The translations under genes and the position numbers were made by a program. From Desulfurivibrio alkaliphilus (GTDB lineage: Bacteria > Desulfobacterota > Desulfobulbia > Desulfobulbales > Desulfurivibrionaceae), in the NCBI GenBank assembly GCA_011048585.1, contig DSDS01000199.1:1-6359 (forward strand): a stretch of 6,359 nt of DNA. Reading direction: 5' to 3'. This document shows, piece by piece, positions 1 to 5,230 of this stretch. Each line of letters starts with the position of its first letter. The first letter of the stretch is position 1. A model generated the notes under the pieces. The model saw nothing but the letters and a program-made list of their open reading frames with translations, ran no database searches and had not been told where the DNA came from.

Positions 1-122
1 ATGGATGGGTGAATGCTGTAACGCTGGGCCAACTGGGCGGTGGTGGCCTCTTCCCGCAGAGCGGCCAGGGCTACCTTGGCCTTGAACTCCGGGCTGTACT
101 GCTTGCGATGCTGCTTGCTCAT
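1..122 (-). CDS. IS3-family transposase OrfA, N-terminal 40 residues (runs off the left edge)
   Basis: The reading frame begins MSKQHRKQYSPEFKAKVALA and continues through an alanine/leucine-rich helix to RYSIHPS at the window edge. The S-P-E-F-K-A-K-V-A-L-x-A-L pattern followed by A-x-L-A-x-x-Y-x-I-H-P is the N-terminal helix-turn-helix of IS3/IS911-type OrfA proteins (HTH_Tnp_1 type). This domain binds the element's terminal repeats, and OrfA is normally joined to the DDE integrase OrfB by programmed frameshifting. Two in-frame ATGs exist, at 128 and 122. The GGAG Shine-Dalgarno touches the first directly but lies 6 bases before the second, so 122 is preferred. Only the first ~40 residues are here, so intactness cannot be judged. 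Confidence 0.85.
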   Translation of the reverse strand, partial: MSKQHRKQYSPEFKAKVALAALREEATTAQLAQRYSIHPS

Positions 123-160
123 GGTCATCTCCTTTTTTTGAGGGTGACTCAGAGCTTAAC

Positions 161-184
161 CCATTGTCCAGTTTTTGGGGACCA
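161..184 (-). repeat. Probable terminal inverted repeat of the IS3 element
   Basis: On the minus strand this segment starts TGGTCCCC, continues with an A-run and then CTGGACAATGGG, just upstream of orfA. The composition and position fit an IS3-family left end. The partner repeat is outside the window, so the boundary is inferred from the TG dinucleotide and from where the neighbouring ISL3 coding sequence resumes. Confidence 0.5.
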
Positions 185-336
185 CCGCACTCGGCTGCGT
201 GGAGGGTTTCAACAACAAAGCCAGGGTGGTCACAAAACGAGCCTATGGATTTAGGTCGTACAATATGCTGAAAATGACGCTGTATCATTCGCTTGGGGAC
301 CTACCCACTCCCGAGTTTACCCACAGATTTTGCTGA
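185..336 (+). pseudogene. ISL3-family transposase, 3' terminal fragment
   Basis: The frame ending in TGA at 334-336 reads ALGCVEGFNNKARVVTKRAY, then a G-F-R-S-Y-N-M-L run, then LYHSLGDLPTPEFTHRFC. The V-E-G-x-N-N-K-x-x-V-x-x-K-R-x-Y-G block is the signature of the C-terminal end of ISL3-family (DDE_Tnp_ISL3) transposases. It contains the conserved glutamate, expected to be the last acidic residue of the catalytic triad. Only about 50 codons remain. The rest, including the zinc-ribbon/HTH N-terminus and the catalytic aspartates, is missing to the left, where the IS3 end begins. The fragment has no start or ribosome binding site of its own and is a dead remnant. The 9-254 reading frame that overlaps it is a shadow in another frame. 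Confidence 0.8.
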
Positions 337-342
337 GGAACC
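313..342 (-). repeat. Probable right-end inverted repeat of the ISL3 element
   Basis: Read on the minus strand from 342 the sequence is GGTTCCTCAGCAAAATCTGT followed by GGGTAAACTC. ISL3 elements typically start with GG and place their terminal repeat over or just after the transposase stop codon, and here the stop at 334-336 lies inside the segment. The left repeat is not visible, so the end point near 342 is an estimate. Confidence 0.45.
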
Positions 343-353
343 GAAAAATTTGC

Positions 354-389
354 TTGACATCCGCTCGGCCTAAGGTCTAGCCATAAGAT
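354..389 (+). promoter_or_regulatory. Possible sigma-70 promoter
   Basis: A perfect TTGACA lies at 354-359 in AT-rich sequence just outside the ISL3 end. No good -10 stands at the ideal distance. TCTAGC (376-381, 16-base spacer) matches three of six positions, and TAAGAT (384-389) matches four but is too far away. It could drive the ORF starting at 431. The -35 is convincing and the -10 is not. Confidence 0.3.
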
Positions 390-430
390 ATGGGGAATTT
401 TTTAGTAAGGAAAGCAAGGGAGGGTCCTGC

Positions 431-733
431 ATGAAATCGGGTTCGGCATTCGCCAATCATTTCGGCGCCAAAGTCAGTTTGGGCGGGGCCGGTGAGGGGA
501 TGTTCCTGGTTATTGCTCGTTCAAGCGATTCGGCCCCGCGGGTCCGGGCCCGGGATGGCCAGGTGGTCGTGCGGCTCAACGGCACCAAGGTTCTGCCCGG
601 ATGGCGCTCAGGCAGGCCTTGGCGCTGCTCAGGCCCCCCCCGGGGGATCAGCAAGGTTGGCGGGGTCCAACTCGATCCGAAACCACGAATAGATCCGAAA
701 CAGATCTGTTCCAAGTGCGCGCTCCGCCTCTAA
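431..733 (+). CDS. Hypothetical 100-residue ORF, possibly frameshifted
   Basis: I do not recognise this protein. It starts MKSGSAFANHFGAKVSLGG after an AGGGAGGG ribosome-binding sequence spaced 6 bases from the ATG, downstream of the TTGACA at 354. The first ~57 residues (to about KVLPG, near 600) look protein-like, with beta-strand alternation (MFLVIAR, QVVVRLNG). After that the composition becomes arginine/proline-rich and irregular across a run of eight C (634-641). A second frame, open from at least 541 to the stop at 892-894, ends in a more protein-like tail (residues LMFIGIEHCGIIYLAPLF and onward). One indel near the C-run would join both halves into a product of about 153 residues. The region may therefore be a broken gene, a sequencing error, or not a gene at all. 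The antisense ORF at 457-714 is less plausible and has no ribosome binding site. Confidence 0.3.
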   Translation: MKSGSAFANHFGAKVSLGGAGEGMFLVIARSSDSAPRVRARDGQVVVRLNGTKVLPGWRSGRPWRCSGPPRGISKVGGVQLDPKPRIDPKQICSKCALRL

Positions 734-1027
734 AACTGATGTTTATCGGTATTGAACACTGCGGAATAATTTATCTTGCGCCACTCTTCGATATGCCCAC
801 TTACGGATTGAAAAAGGGGGAAAGATATCCGGGCTCGCAGGTATTGGAAAAACTGATCGATGCTGCTCGAAAGCACAGTGGCGAACCAACCTGATCGAAC
901 CTGGTCGACAGAGTCACGCAAAGGGCGGCTGTGGATAGGTCACTGCCCGGATTTTTAATTTCCTCACTTCGCAGTCGGAGTCAATCTTTCAAGCTTGTCG
1001 ACACTTCAAAAACCAAGGAGGGAGACG
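734..1027 (+). other. Leader region before the 434-residue gene; no confident gene
   Basis: This 294-base stretch contains a 51-codon ORF (739-894, starting MFIGIEHCGIIYLAP) with no ribosome binding site. It is the end of the alternative frame discussed for the 431 ORF. A weak promoter candidate is TGGATA (932-937), a 16-base spacer, then TTTAAT (954-959). Two imperfect tandem copies of CCTGRTCGAM lie near 891-910. A strong AGGAGG (1016-1021) sits 6 bases before the ATG at 1028 and decides that start over the in-frame ATG at 995, which has no comparable signal. Confidence 0.35.
1016..1021 (+). promoter_or_regulatory. Strong Shine-Dalgarno for the 434-residue gene
   Basis: AGGAGG with a 6-base spacer before ATG 1028 is a full anti-SD match. 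It selects this start rather than the ATG 11 codons upstream at 995. Confidence 0.8.
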
Positions 1028-2332
1028 ATGGAACAGAAGAGCCCATGCTGCCCGGAACTGCCGGACGGGAAAAAATGCGATTACCTCGATTTTGTCTACA
1101 GACTGACCCATACGGCGACCGTCGGCAGCGACAACAGGCTGCAACGTATTCCGGTGGAGGTGTCCCTGCATCTGCGCCTCGAGCGTTGTACCGGCCCCCT
1201 GGAGCTGGGAAACCTGGTTTACAGTACCACTCTGCTGCCGGGCGAAAGGGTGCGCCTGTTCAGCATGGACCGGCGATCCCGCTTCACCTTCGACAGCGAG
1301 ACCCAGCTCTCCTACCGCCACGAGCGCATGGCCGAGGAGCAGTTTTACATGGATACGCTGGACAATTTCATGTCGAACCTGGAGTCCTCGGACCGTACCA
1401 GCGAAAGTTCCAGCTCATCCGGCTCCGCCTCCAGCGGGGCCGGCACCAGCAGCCTTCTCGGCTCCATCTTCAAAGGTCCCTCGGTGAGCATGTCGGGGCA
1501 GTACAATGCCCAGTCGACCCGGGATTTTCTGCGCGAGCTTAAGGTACACGCAGAGTCTTCCCACAACCGCTCGGTGCAGATGGTTCGGGGATCAAGCTCG
1601 ATCTCCATCGGTGAGGTCTCCTCGCGCCAGCATGCTGAGGGGGAGAGCGAAAGCCATCTGGAGAGCAGTAGTCGGACCTTCCACAACCCCAACCGCTGCC
1701 ATGCGGTGAGCTATCTCTTCTACCAGGTGAACAAGGTGCAGACCGTGCGCCTGAGCATCCGGACCGTGCGCACCCGGGTCATCGACCCGTCCGGCACCAG
1801 TTCGGTGATCAGCCGGCCGGTGAACCAAGACAGCGCCCTGACCACCATTCCCGCAGGAGTGTTGGCCAACTCGTCGCGCCTGCCGGAAGTAATCAACAGC
1901 TTCCAGGCGGTGGAGCAGCAGGACAACCTGAAACTGAACTTCACACGGGTCAGCCAGGCCAGCCACGCCGCCATATCCACCAACCAAGAGCCGATCAGCA
2001 CCAGCCTCAGCGCCAAAGCCACTGGCGCGGTGCAGGCCGATCTCCAGAAACAGGGCATCCTCGATGCCAATGGTAACGTCTCACGCGAGATCCGTGCTGA
2101 GGTGGAGTTCGAATTCCGCACCAGCCTGCCGACACCAGGCGTTGTGGTGAAAGGCTGCCTCGACGACTGTGAGACCTGCGAGCCCGCCCTGCAGGAGAGC
2201 ATCAAACTGGAACTCGAGCACAAGAAGCTGCAGAACGAACTGCTCAAGCGACGCATCGAACTGCTGGATAAATCGCAGGAGTACCGCTGTTGTCCGGTCG
2301 AACAGGAGGATGATGACCAGGAGACGGTCTAG
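1028..2332 (+). CDS. Uncharacterised 434-residue Ser-rich, Cys-motif protein with C-terminal coiled coil
   Basis: Function is unknown and I cannot assign a named family. Residues 1-20 include C7-C8 and C17 (PCCPELPDGKKC). Residues ~40-100 look beta-rich, with a hydrophobic strand pattern and LLPGERVRLFSMDRRSRFTF, like a small beta sandwich. Residues 116-146 are a Ser/Gly low-complexity linker, and serine stays abundant to ~216. Residues 220-226 read N-P-N-R-C-H-A, followed by strands VSYLFYQVNKVQTVRLSIRT. Residues 377-384 are C-x3-C-x2-C, a possible metal-binding or disulfide cluster. Residues 388-418 form a Leu/Lys/Glu heptad-like coiled coil. C421-C422 and an acidic tail end the protein. 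There is no signal peptide or membrane helix, so it is probably made in the cytoplasm. I infer a structural or adaptor role (oligomerising tail plus sticky linker) rather than an enzyme, since no catalytic motif is evident. The next large gene, 349 bases downstream on the same strand, is the likely partner. Confidence 0.9.
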   Translation: MEQKSPCCPELPDGKKCDYLDFVYRLTHTATVGSDNRLQRIPVEVSLHLRLERCTGPLELGNLVYSTTLLPGERVRLFSMDRRSRFTFDSETQLSYRHERMAEEQFYMDTLDNFMSNLESSDRTSESSSSSGSASSGAGTSSLLGSIFKGPSVSMSGQYNAQSTRDFLRELKVHAESSHNRSVQMVRGSSSISIGEVSSRQHAEGESESHLESSSRTFHNPNRCHAVSYLFYQVNKVQTVRLSIRTVRTRVIDPSGTSSVISRPVNQDSALTTIPAGVLANSSRLPEVINSFQAVEQQDNLKLNFTRVSQASHAAISTNQEPISTSLSAKATGAVQADLQKQGILDANGNVSREIRAEVEFEFRTSLPTPGVVVKGCLDDCETCEPALQESIKLELEHKKLQNELLKRRIELLDKSQEYRCCPVEQEDDDQETV

Positions 2333-2357
2333 CAGGCAGGTGAAGCTGTGGCATGTG

Positions 2358-2498
2358 ATGGCAAGCAGTACCGACAAGCCAAAAAACGCCGCGCACAAAA
2401 ACCCGGATTTAACGCTTGTGCCAGGTATTCACCTTCTTGCGGGTTCGCAGGGTGAAATGATCCAGTCCCATGACAGAAAAGTCCTTTTTGTGGAGTGA
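2358..2498 (+). CDS. Possible 46-residue small protein between the two large genes
   Basis: From ATG 2358 the peptide starts MASSTDKPKNAAHKNPDLTL, continues V-P-G-I-H-L-L-A-G-S-Q-G-E and ends HDRKVLFVE. The composition is protein-like: a polar N-terminus, then alternating hydrophobic strands. It lies 25 bases after the stop of the 434-residue gene on the same strand. Ribosome-binding support is weak (CAGGTGAAG near 2338-2346), and an in-frame GTG at 2340 is an alternative start. It could be translated by reinitiation after the upstream stop. It is unrecognised and may be a chance ORF in a leader. Confidence 0.35.
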   Translation: MASSTDKPKNAAHKNPDLTLVPGIHLLAGSQGEMIQSHDRKVLFVE

Positions 2499-2681
2499 TA
2501 TTTTCGGCTGACAGCCCGGGCCGGAATGTGCGAGATGTATTTTACGGCGCAAATGCGTCAGGAGGAGGCCCGGGACGCAGCGGCCTGCCCGTTTGTTCCC
2601 TGTCCCGGCAGGGCCTTCAGCAGAGTGGTTCATTACGTGATACTTTGCTTCCCTGTTCAACCATAGATGAGGAGAACGGTC
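2499..2681 (+). other. Leader of the 737-residue gene, with a possible micro-ORF
   Basis: The same reading frame as the 46-residue ORF stays open after its TGA until TAG at 2664-2666. ATGs at 2526, 2535 and 2553 would give 46, 43 or 37 residues, ending HYVILCFPVQP. None has a convincing ribosome binding site. The TAG lies directly before an ATG at 2667 and 15 bases before the preferred start of the large gene, so translational coupling is conceivable. The region also holds a small hairpin, CCCTG/CAGGG (2598-2602 with 2609-2613), and an AGGAGG (2560-2565) not followed by any start codon. GATACT at 2639-2644 is a weak -10-like sequence without a good -35. I see no firm gene here. Confidence 0.25.
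2669..2674 (+). promoter_or_regulatory. Shine-Dalgarno for the 737-residue gene
   Basis: GAGGAG stands 7 bases before ATG 2682. It overlaps the in-frame ATG at 2667, which itself has no upstream purine-rich signal, so 2682 is the better start. Confidence 0.7.
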
Positions 2682-4895
2682 ATGACTATTGCTATGCAGG
2701 GTTCCTGGACGGTGTCGGTAAAGAGCAAGGAAGCGGCCTGGCCCCAGCGCTTCCGTATCGCGGGTTCGAGCAACGGTGTGGACGGCGTCTACAGCCACAC
2801 GAGCCCGCCGGTCTTCGTGAGCGGTCCGCAGTGGGGGGTGACCGTCGAGTACGATCCCCCGGGTGCGGTCGGCTGGAGCCAGAGCCGGCACAGAATTCGG
2901 AATTTCCGGGTATCGGGCGGGCAGTTTCTCTTCGACATCGAAACCGACGATTCCGCCGGCGATCAGGATTTCGACGACCTCATCCTGACCTGCGCAATGA
3001 CCCAGGCGGCCAGCGAATATGTGGTTTACGGCACGGTGAAGACTTACAGCGGCAGCTGTCTCTTCAACCCCTGCTATCCGCCTCCCTATTTTGTAATCGA
3101 TTATCCCTGGCAGCTGACGGAACTGCTCAAGAATGCCGAAACCAGGCGCATCATAGAAAAACTCTATCCTGAGCGGGTGAGGAAGCCTGCCGTGGGTCCA
3201 GACCCCTGGCCCGGCCCGGGACCTGATCCGACGCCCTTCCGGCCGCTCATGATCCCCACCGGCCTGGCCGACGATGCCGGCCTGGTGGTGAACCGGACCG
3301 CCGCCACTGTTGCCGCAACCGCAGAGATGCAGACCGCCGGGCGCAAGGTCGCGGCCCAAAAAGTGGCGCCGGCCACGGCGGCTGTGGACACAGCGGTATA
3401 CGCCATGTCCACAGCCGCGCCAGCGGTAGAGAGTATCCTGAATCGTCAGGAGCTGCTGCTACTCGCCCGTTTGAAGGATCTGGTGCGGGTGCGGCCCTGC
3501 TCGGTGCAAGCGGTGACCCAGACCATCATGCGCTTTTTTGAGTACGATCGCACCACTGCGGAAAAACTGGGGGATCCGTACACCGGCGAAGGAAACCGCC
3601 ACCTGCTGGGCAGTGCCGCCACCGACGAGTTCGGAACCTATCTGTTCAGATTCTCCTTTGATTATGCCCAGATGGTCGAGGAAGGGTCCGACATTGCTCC
3701 CGGCGAGGATCCCCTGGTGCAGGGGCGGCCCGATCTCCTCATCCAGCTCTTGGAGACCCTCCCTGATGGAGTGATGTACGAGTCTGCCCCCTACTACAAC
3801 ATTCCCAACGTCAGAAGGATTGACCTCTGCCTGCCCAGCAGCGCCATCGGGGTGCCCCGCACCTCCTGCCAGGGCGGCCGCGCCATCCAGGCATTGGGCA
3901 ACCTGTCGATCATCACCAGCGGCACCACCCTGCATTCGGACGGTACGGTAAGCAACATCACCGGCACAGGTCCCCAGGTGAGCCACGCCGCCTGGTACGG
4001 CACCGTCGATCTTTATGCCTGTTTTCTCGACACCGAGCCGGCGGTTTCTCATTATGTAATCCGCTACCGGCGCCACGACCCGGACAGCGGCTGGGAAGCA
4101 TGGAACTTTGTCAATACAAGGTACTCGCATCCTAAGCAACAGGTTGATGGCACCTGGAAGAATGAAACCATAGGTCCTCTGACCATGTCGCTGCGGGTAA
4201 ACGGCCCGACCCAGGACAAGGTCGAGGTAAACGCCTATCTGAACATCGAGGATCAGGTGACGGCCCAGGAGTGGCAGAACTGGAATCGCGACCGCAAGCT
4301 GCAGATCGACACCGCCCTTTTTCAGCCCCTTTCAGGACAGGTGGAGTTCCGCATCGAGGGATACAACGCAGCCGGGGAAAAGGTGGCCGGCGGCGAGGAC
4401 ACCATCCGTCTTTTCATCGACAACACCTGGACGAATGGCGACATTGAATCCATCAGGCTCGGGGTTGAGGATCCGGGCGAGTGCGCCTACTTCCAGCTGC
4501 CATCGGCCGGAGCCCCGCTGGCCGTGCGTTTCCGGGCCACCGACCCTGCAGGGTTCATGGCCTCCTACTACCTTAAAGTCTACCGGGGATCCAACACCGA
4601 TGTGCCGACCCGCAACCCGGCCACCGGCCTGGCAGTGGCCGCCTTTTATCAACCGGTTTCTCCCTTCCGTTTCAGGGGAACCCTGGAGGAGACCTCCAAT
4701 TCCAGTGGCTATGTGGAGATCAACCTGGAGCCCGAGGCAGGTTCCTGGCTGGCCAGCGGCGTCGATTTCTGCGCATTTTCCTTCGAGCTTTCCGCCGTGG
4801 ATCGCAAGACCAACGGGTATGGCACTCCCCGCGGCCGCACCCTCTGGCGGGAACTGGTGGGCATCGCTTACGAATGGCCGGACGGTACGTCCTGA
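2682..4895 (+). CDS. Uncharacterised 737-residue multidomain beta-rich protein with a transthyretin-like segment
   Basis: The function is unknown. Residues ~5-107 form a beta-rich domain (QGSWTVSVKSK, then PPVFVSGPQWGVTVEYDP) ending in an acidic loop, DIETDDSAGDQDFDDLILTC. The D-x-D-F-D-D-L pattern resembles Ca2+-binding loops of DUF4114-like secreted domains. Residues 113-142 (YVVYGTVKTYSG, then a C-x4-C-Y-P-P-P motif at 126-135) precede a helical piece and a Pro/Gly linker (172-188). An Ala-rich segment spans ~200-250. Residues ~268-385 resemble a transthyretin/carboxypeptidase-regulatory-like fold: FFEYDR, then LLGSAATDEFGTYLFRFSF, then RPDLLIQLL. Residues 386-737 appear to be further beta domains without a recognised motif. 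There is no signal peptide, membrane helix or catalytic signature. A binding, scaffold or carried-effector role is inference. It is encoded after the 434-residue protein on the same strand and converges with the lipase gene. No clear intrinsic terminator follows it. Confidence 0.9.
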   Translation: MTIAMQGSWTVSVKSKEAAWPQRFRIAGSSNGVDGVYSHTSPPVFVSGPQWGVTVEYDPPGAVGWSQSRHRIRNFRVSGGQFLFDIETDDSAGDQDFDDLILTCAMTQAASEYVVYGTVKTYSGSCLFNPCYPPPYFVIDYPWQLTELLKNAETRRIIEKLYPERVRKPAVGPDPWPGPGPDPTPFRPLMIPTGLADDAGLVVNRTAATVAATAEMQTAGRKVAAQKVAPATAAVDTAVYAMSTAAPAVESILNRQELLLLARLKDLVRVRPCSVQAVTQTIMRFFEYDRTTAEKLGDPYTGEGNRHLLGSAATDEFGTYLFRFSFDYAQMVEEGSDIAPGEDPLVQGRPDLLIQLLETLPDGVMYESAPYYNIPNVRRIDLCLPSSAIGVPRTSCQGGRAIQALGNLSIITSGTTLHSDGTVSNITGTGPQVSHAAWYGTVDLYACFLDTEPAVSHYVIRYRRHDPDSGWEAWNFVNTRYSHPKQQVDGTWKNETIGPLTMSLRVNGPTQDKVEVNAYLNIEDQVTAQEWQNWNRDRKLQIDTALFQPLSGQVEFRIEGYNAAGEKVAGGEDTIRLFIDNTWTNGDIESIRLGVEDPGECAYFQLPSAGAPLAVRFRATDPAGFMASYYLKVYRGSNTDVPTRNPATGLAVAAFYQPVSPFRFRGTLEETSNSSGYVEINLEPEAGSWLASGVDFCAFSFELSAVDRKTNGYGTPRGRTLWRELVGIAYEWPDGTS

Positions 4896-5018
4896 CAAGG
4901 CACTGCAAATGTCCGGTCCGCTCCTCTCACTGCTCTTGAAAATGAGGTGAGCGCGGCTGTCCATCAGAGCCCGGGCGTAAACCACGCACTTTAACTCACC
5001 GTACTAAGCAGGGACCAG

Positions 5019-5073
5019 CCCAGCACTAGGTCGAAGACCGCGCCGTTTGTGACGGATTCGGAGTAGTGCTGGG
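5019..5073. repeat. 10-bp perfect inverted repeat with a 35-base loop
   Basis: CCCAGCACTA (5019-5028) is exactly complementary to TAGTGCTGGG (5064-5073). Outside it the pairing continues imperfectly (ACCAG against TGGCCAGG). The loop is 35 bases and no T-run follows, so it is a poor intrinsic terminator. It may be part of a MITE- or REP-like element or act as a bidirectional transcription barrier between the convergent genes. Confidence 0.6.
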
Positions 5074-5101
5074 TGGCCAGGCTGCGGAGACCCGGGGCGG
5101 C

Positions 5102-5130
5102 AAGTTCTGGAAGTTCTGTGAAGTTCTGGG
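5102..5130. repeat. Three tandem copies of AAGTTCTGNG
   Basis: AAGTTCTGG (5102-5110), AAGTTCTGTG (5111-5120) and AAGTTCTGGG (5121-5130) stand head to tail, followed directly by GACATGATACTAAATTCC. From memory, similar blocks (minus strand: TAGTATCATGTCCCCAGAAC) occur next to REP-associated Y1 transposase genes in some deltaproteobacteria. No such transposase is present here, so this would be a remnant or a non-autonomous copy. That link is tentative. Confidence 0.6.
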
Positions 5131-5166
5131 GACATGATACTAAATTCCAGCAATAAAATGCACCTT

Positions 5167-5230
5167 ACCGGAAGATCATCCAGCCATTTCTCCAAACCGC
5201 ACGGCAGAGGTTGTCCATCATTCTTCCGGT
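5167..5230. repeat. 9-bp inverted repeat spanning the lipase stop codon
   Basis: ACCGGAAGA (5167-5175) pairs with TCTTCCGGT (5222-5230), which overlaps the last codons of the lipase gene. The loop is 46 bases, too long for a standard terminator hairpin. It could still fold at the 3' end of the lipase mRNA. Confidence 0.35.

Larger units (their letters stand above)
1..184 (-). mobile_element. Partial IS3-family insertion sequence (5' end only)
   Basis: The minus strand carries the start of a transposase orfA preceded by about 60 bases of leader. The probable outer tip lies at position 184. Read from 184 leftwards the tip is TGGTCCCCAAAAACTGGACA, which has the TG start and the CCCCAAAAACTGGACA core I associate with IS3-family ends. 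The rest of the element (remainder of orfA, orfB and the other end) lies beyond the left edge. It abuts a truncated ISL3 transposase, so it most likely inserted into that gene. The exact tip could be a few bases off, because the other inverted repeat and the target duplication are not visible. Confidence 0.7.
4896..5217. other. Spacer between convergent genes, rich in repeats, no gene seen
   Basis: This 322-base stretch separates the ends of the plus-strand 737-residue gene and the minus-strand lipase gene. It holds a long-loop inverted repeat (5019-5073), a triple tandem repeat (5102-5130) and half of another inverted repeat (5167-5175 with 5222-5230). I see no GC-hairpin-plus-T-run terminator for either gene. 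The minus-strand ORF at 5004-5195 has no ribosome binding site, runs through these repeats and is not credible. The content suggests a decayed mobile or REP-type repeat element. Confidence 0.5.

Noticed and set aside
9..254. 81-residue plus-strand ORF
   Set aside because: It crosses from antisense of IS3 orfA into another frame of the ISL3 remnant, and the real frames are recognisable.
2496..2525. In-frame TGA with a downstream stem (2503-2508 with 2520-2525), suggesting selenocysteine readthrough
   Set aside because: The hairpin is weak, has a large loop without the expected apical GU or bulged U, and the frame on either side is not a recognised selenoprotein.
2495..3172. 225-residue plus-strand ORF starting with GTG overlapping the TGA at 2496-2498
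   Set aside because: Arg/Gly/Pro-rich out-of-frame translation of the 737-residue gene, with no family-like motif. The GTGA overlap is coincidental.
2409..3359. 316-residue minus-strand ORF opposite the 737-residue gene
   Set aside because: Low-complexity Gly/His/Arg composition, no ribosome binding site, and fully antisense to a much better plus-strand gene. It is a high-GC shadow.
4922..4952. CTCCTCTCAC ... GAGGTGAGC as a terminator hairpin after the 737-residue gene
   Set aside because: The arms do not pair in the right order and no T-run follows.
4332..4985. 217-residue minus-strand ORF at the end of the 737-residue gene
   Set aside because: Antisense shadow in GC-rich DNA, with no ribosome binding site and no motif.
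5102..5130. CRISPR-like repeats
   Set aside because: The units are only 9-10 bases, directly tandem without spacers, and no cas genes are nearby.
5004..5195. 63-residue minus-strand ORF in the convergent spacer
   Set aside because: Runs through the inverted and tandem repeats and has no Shine-Dalgarno or domain-like sequence.
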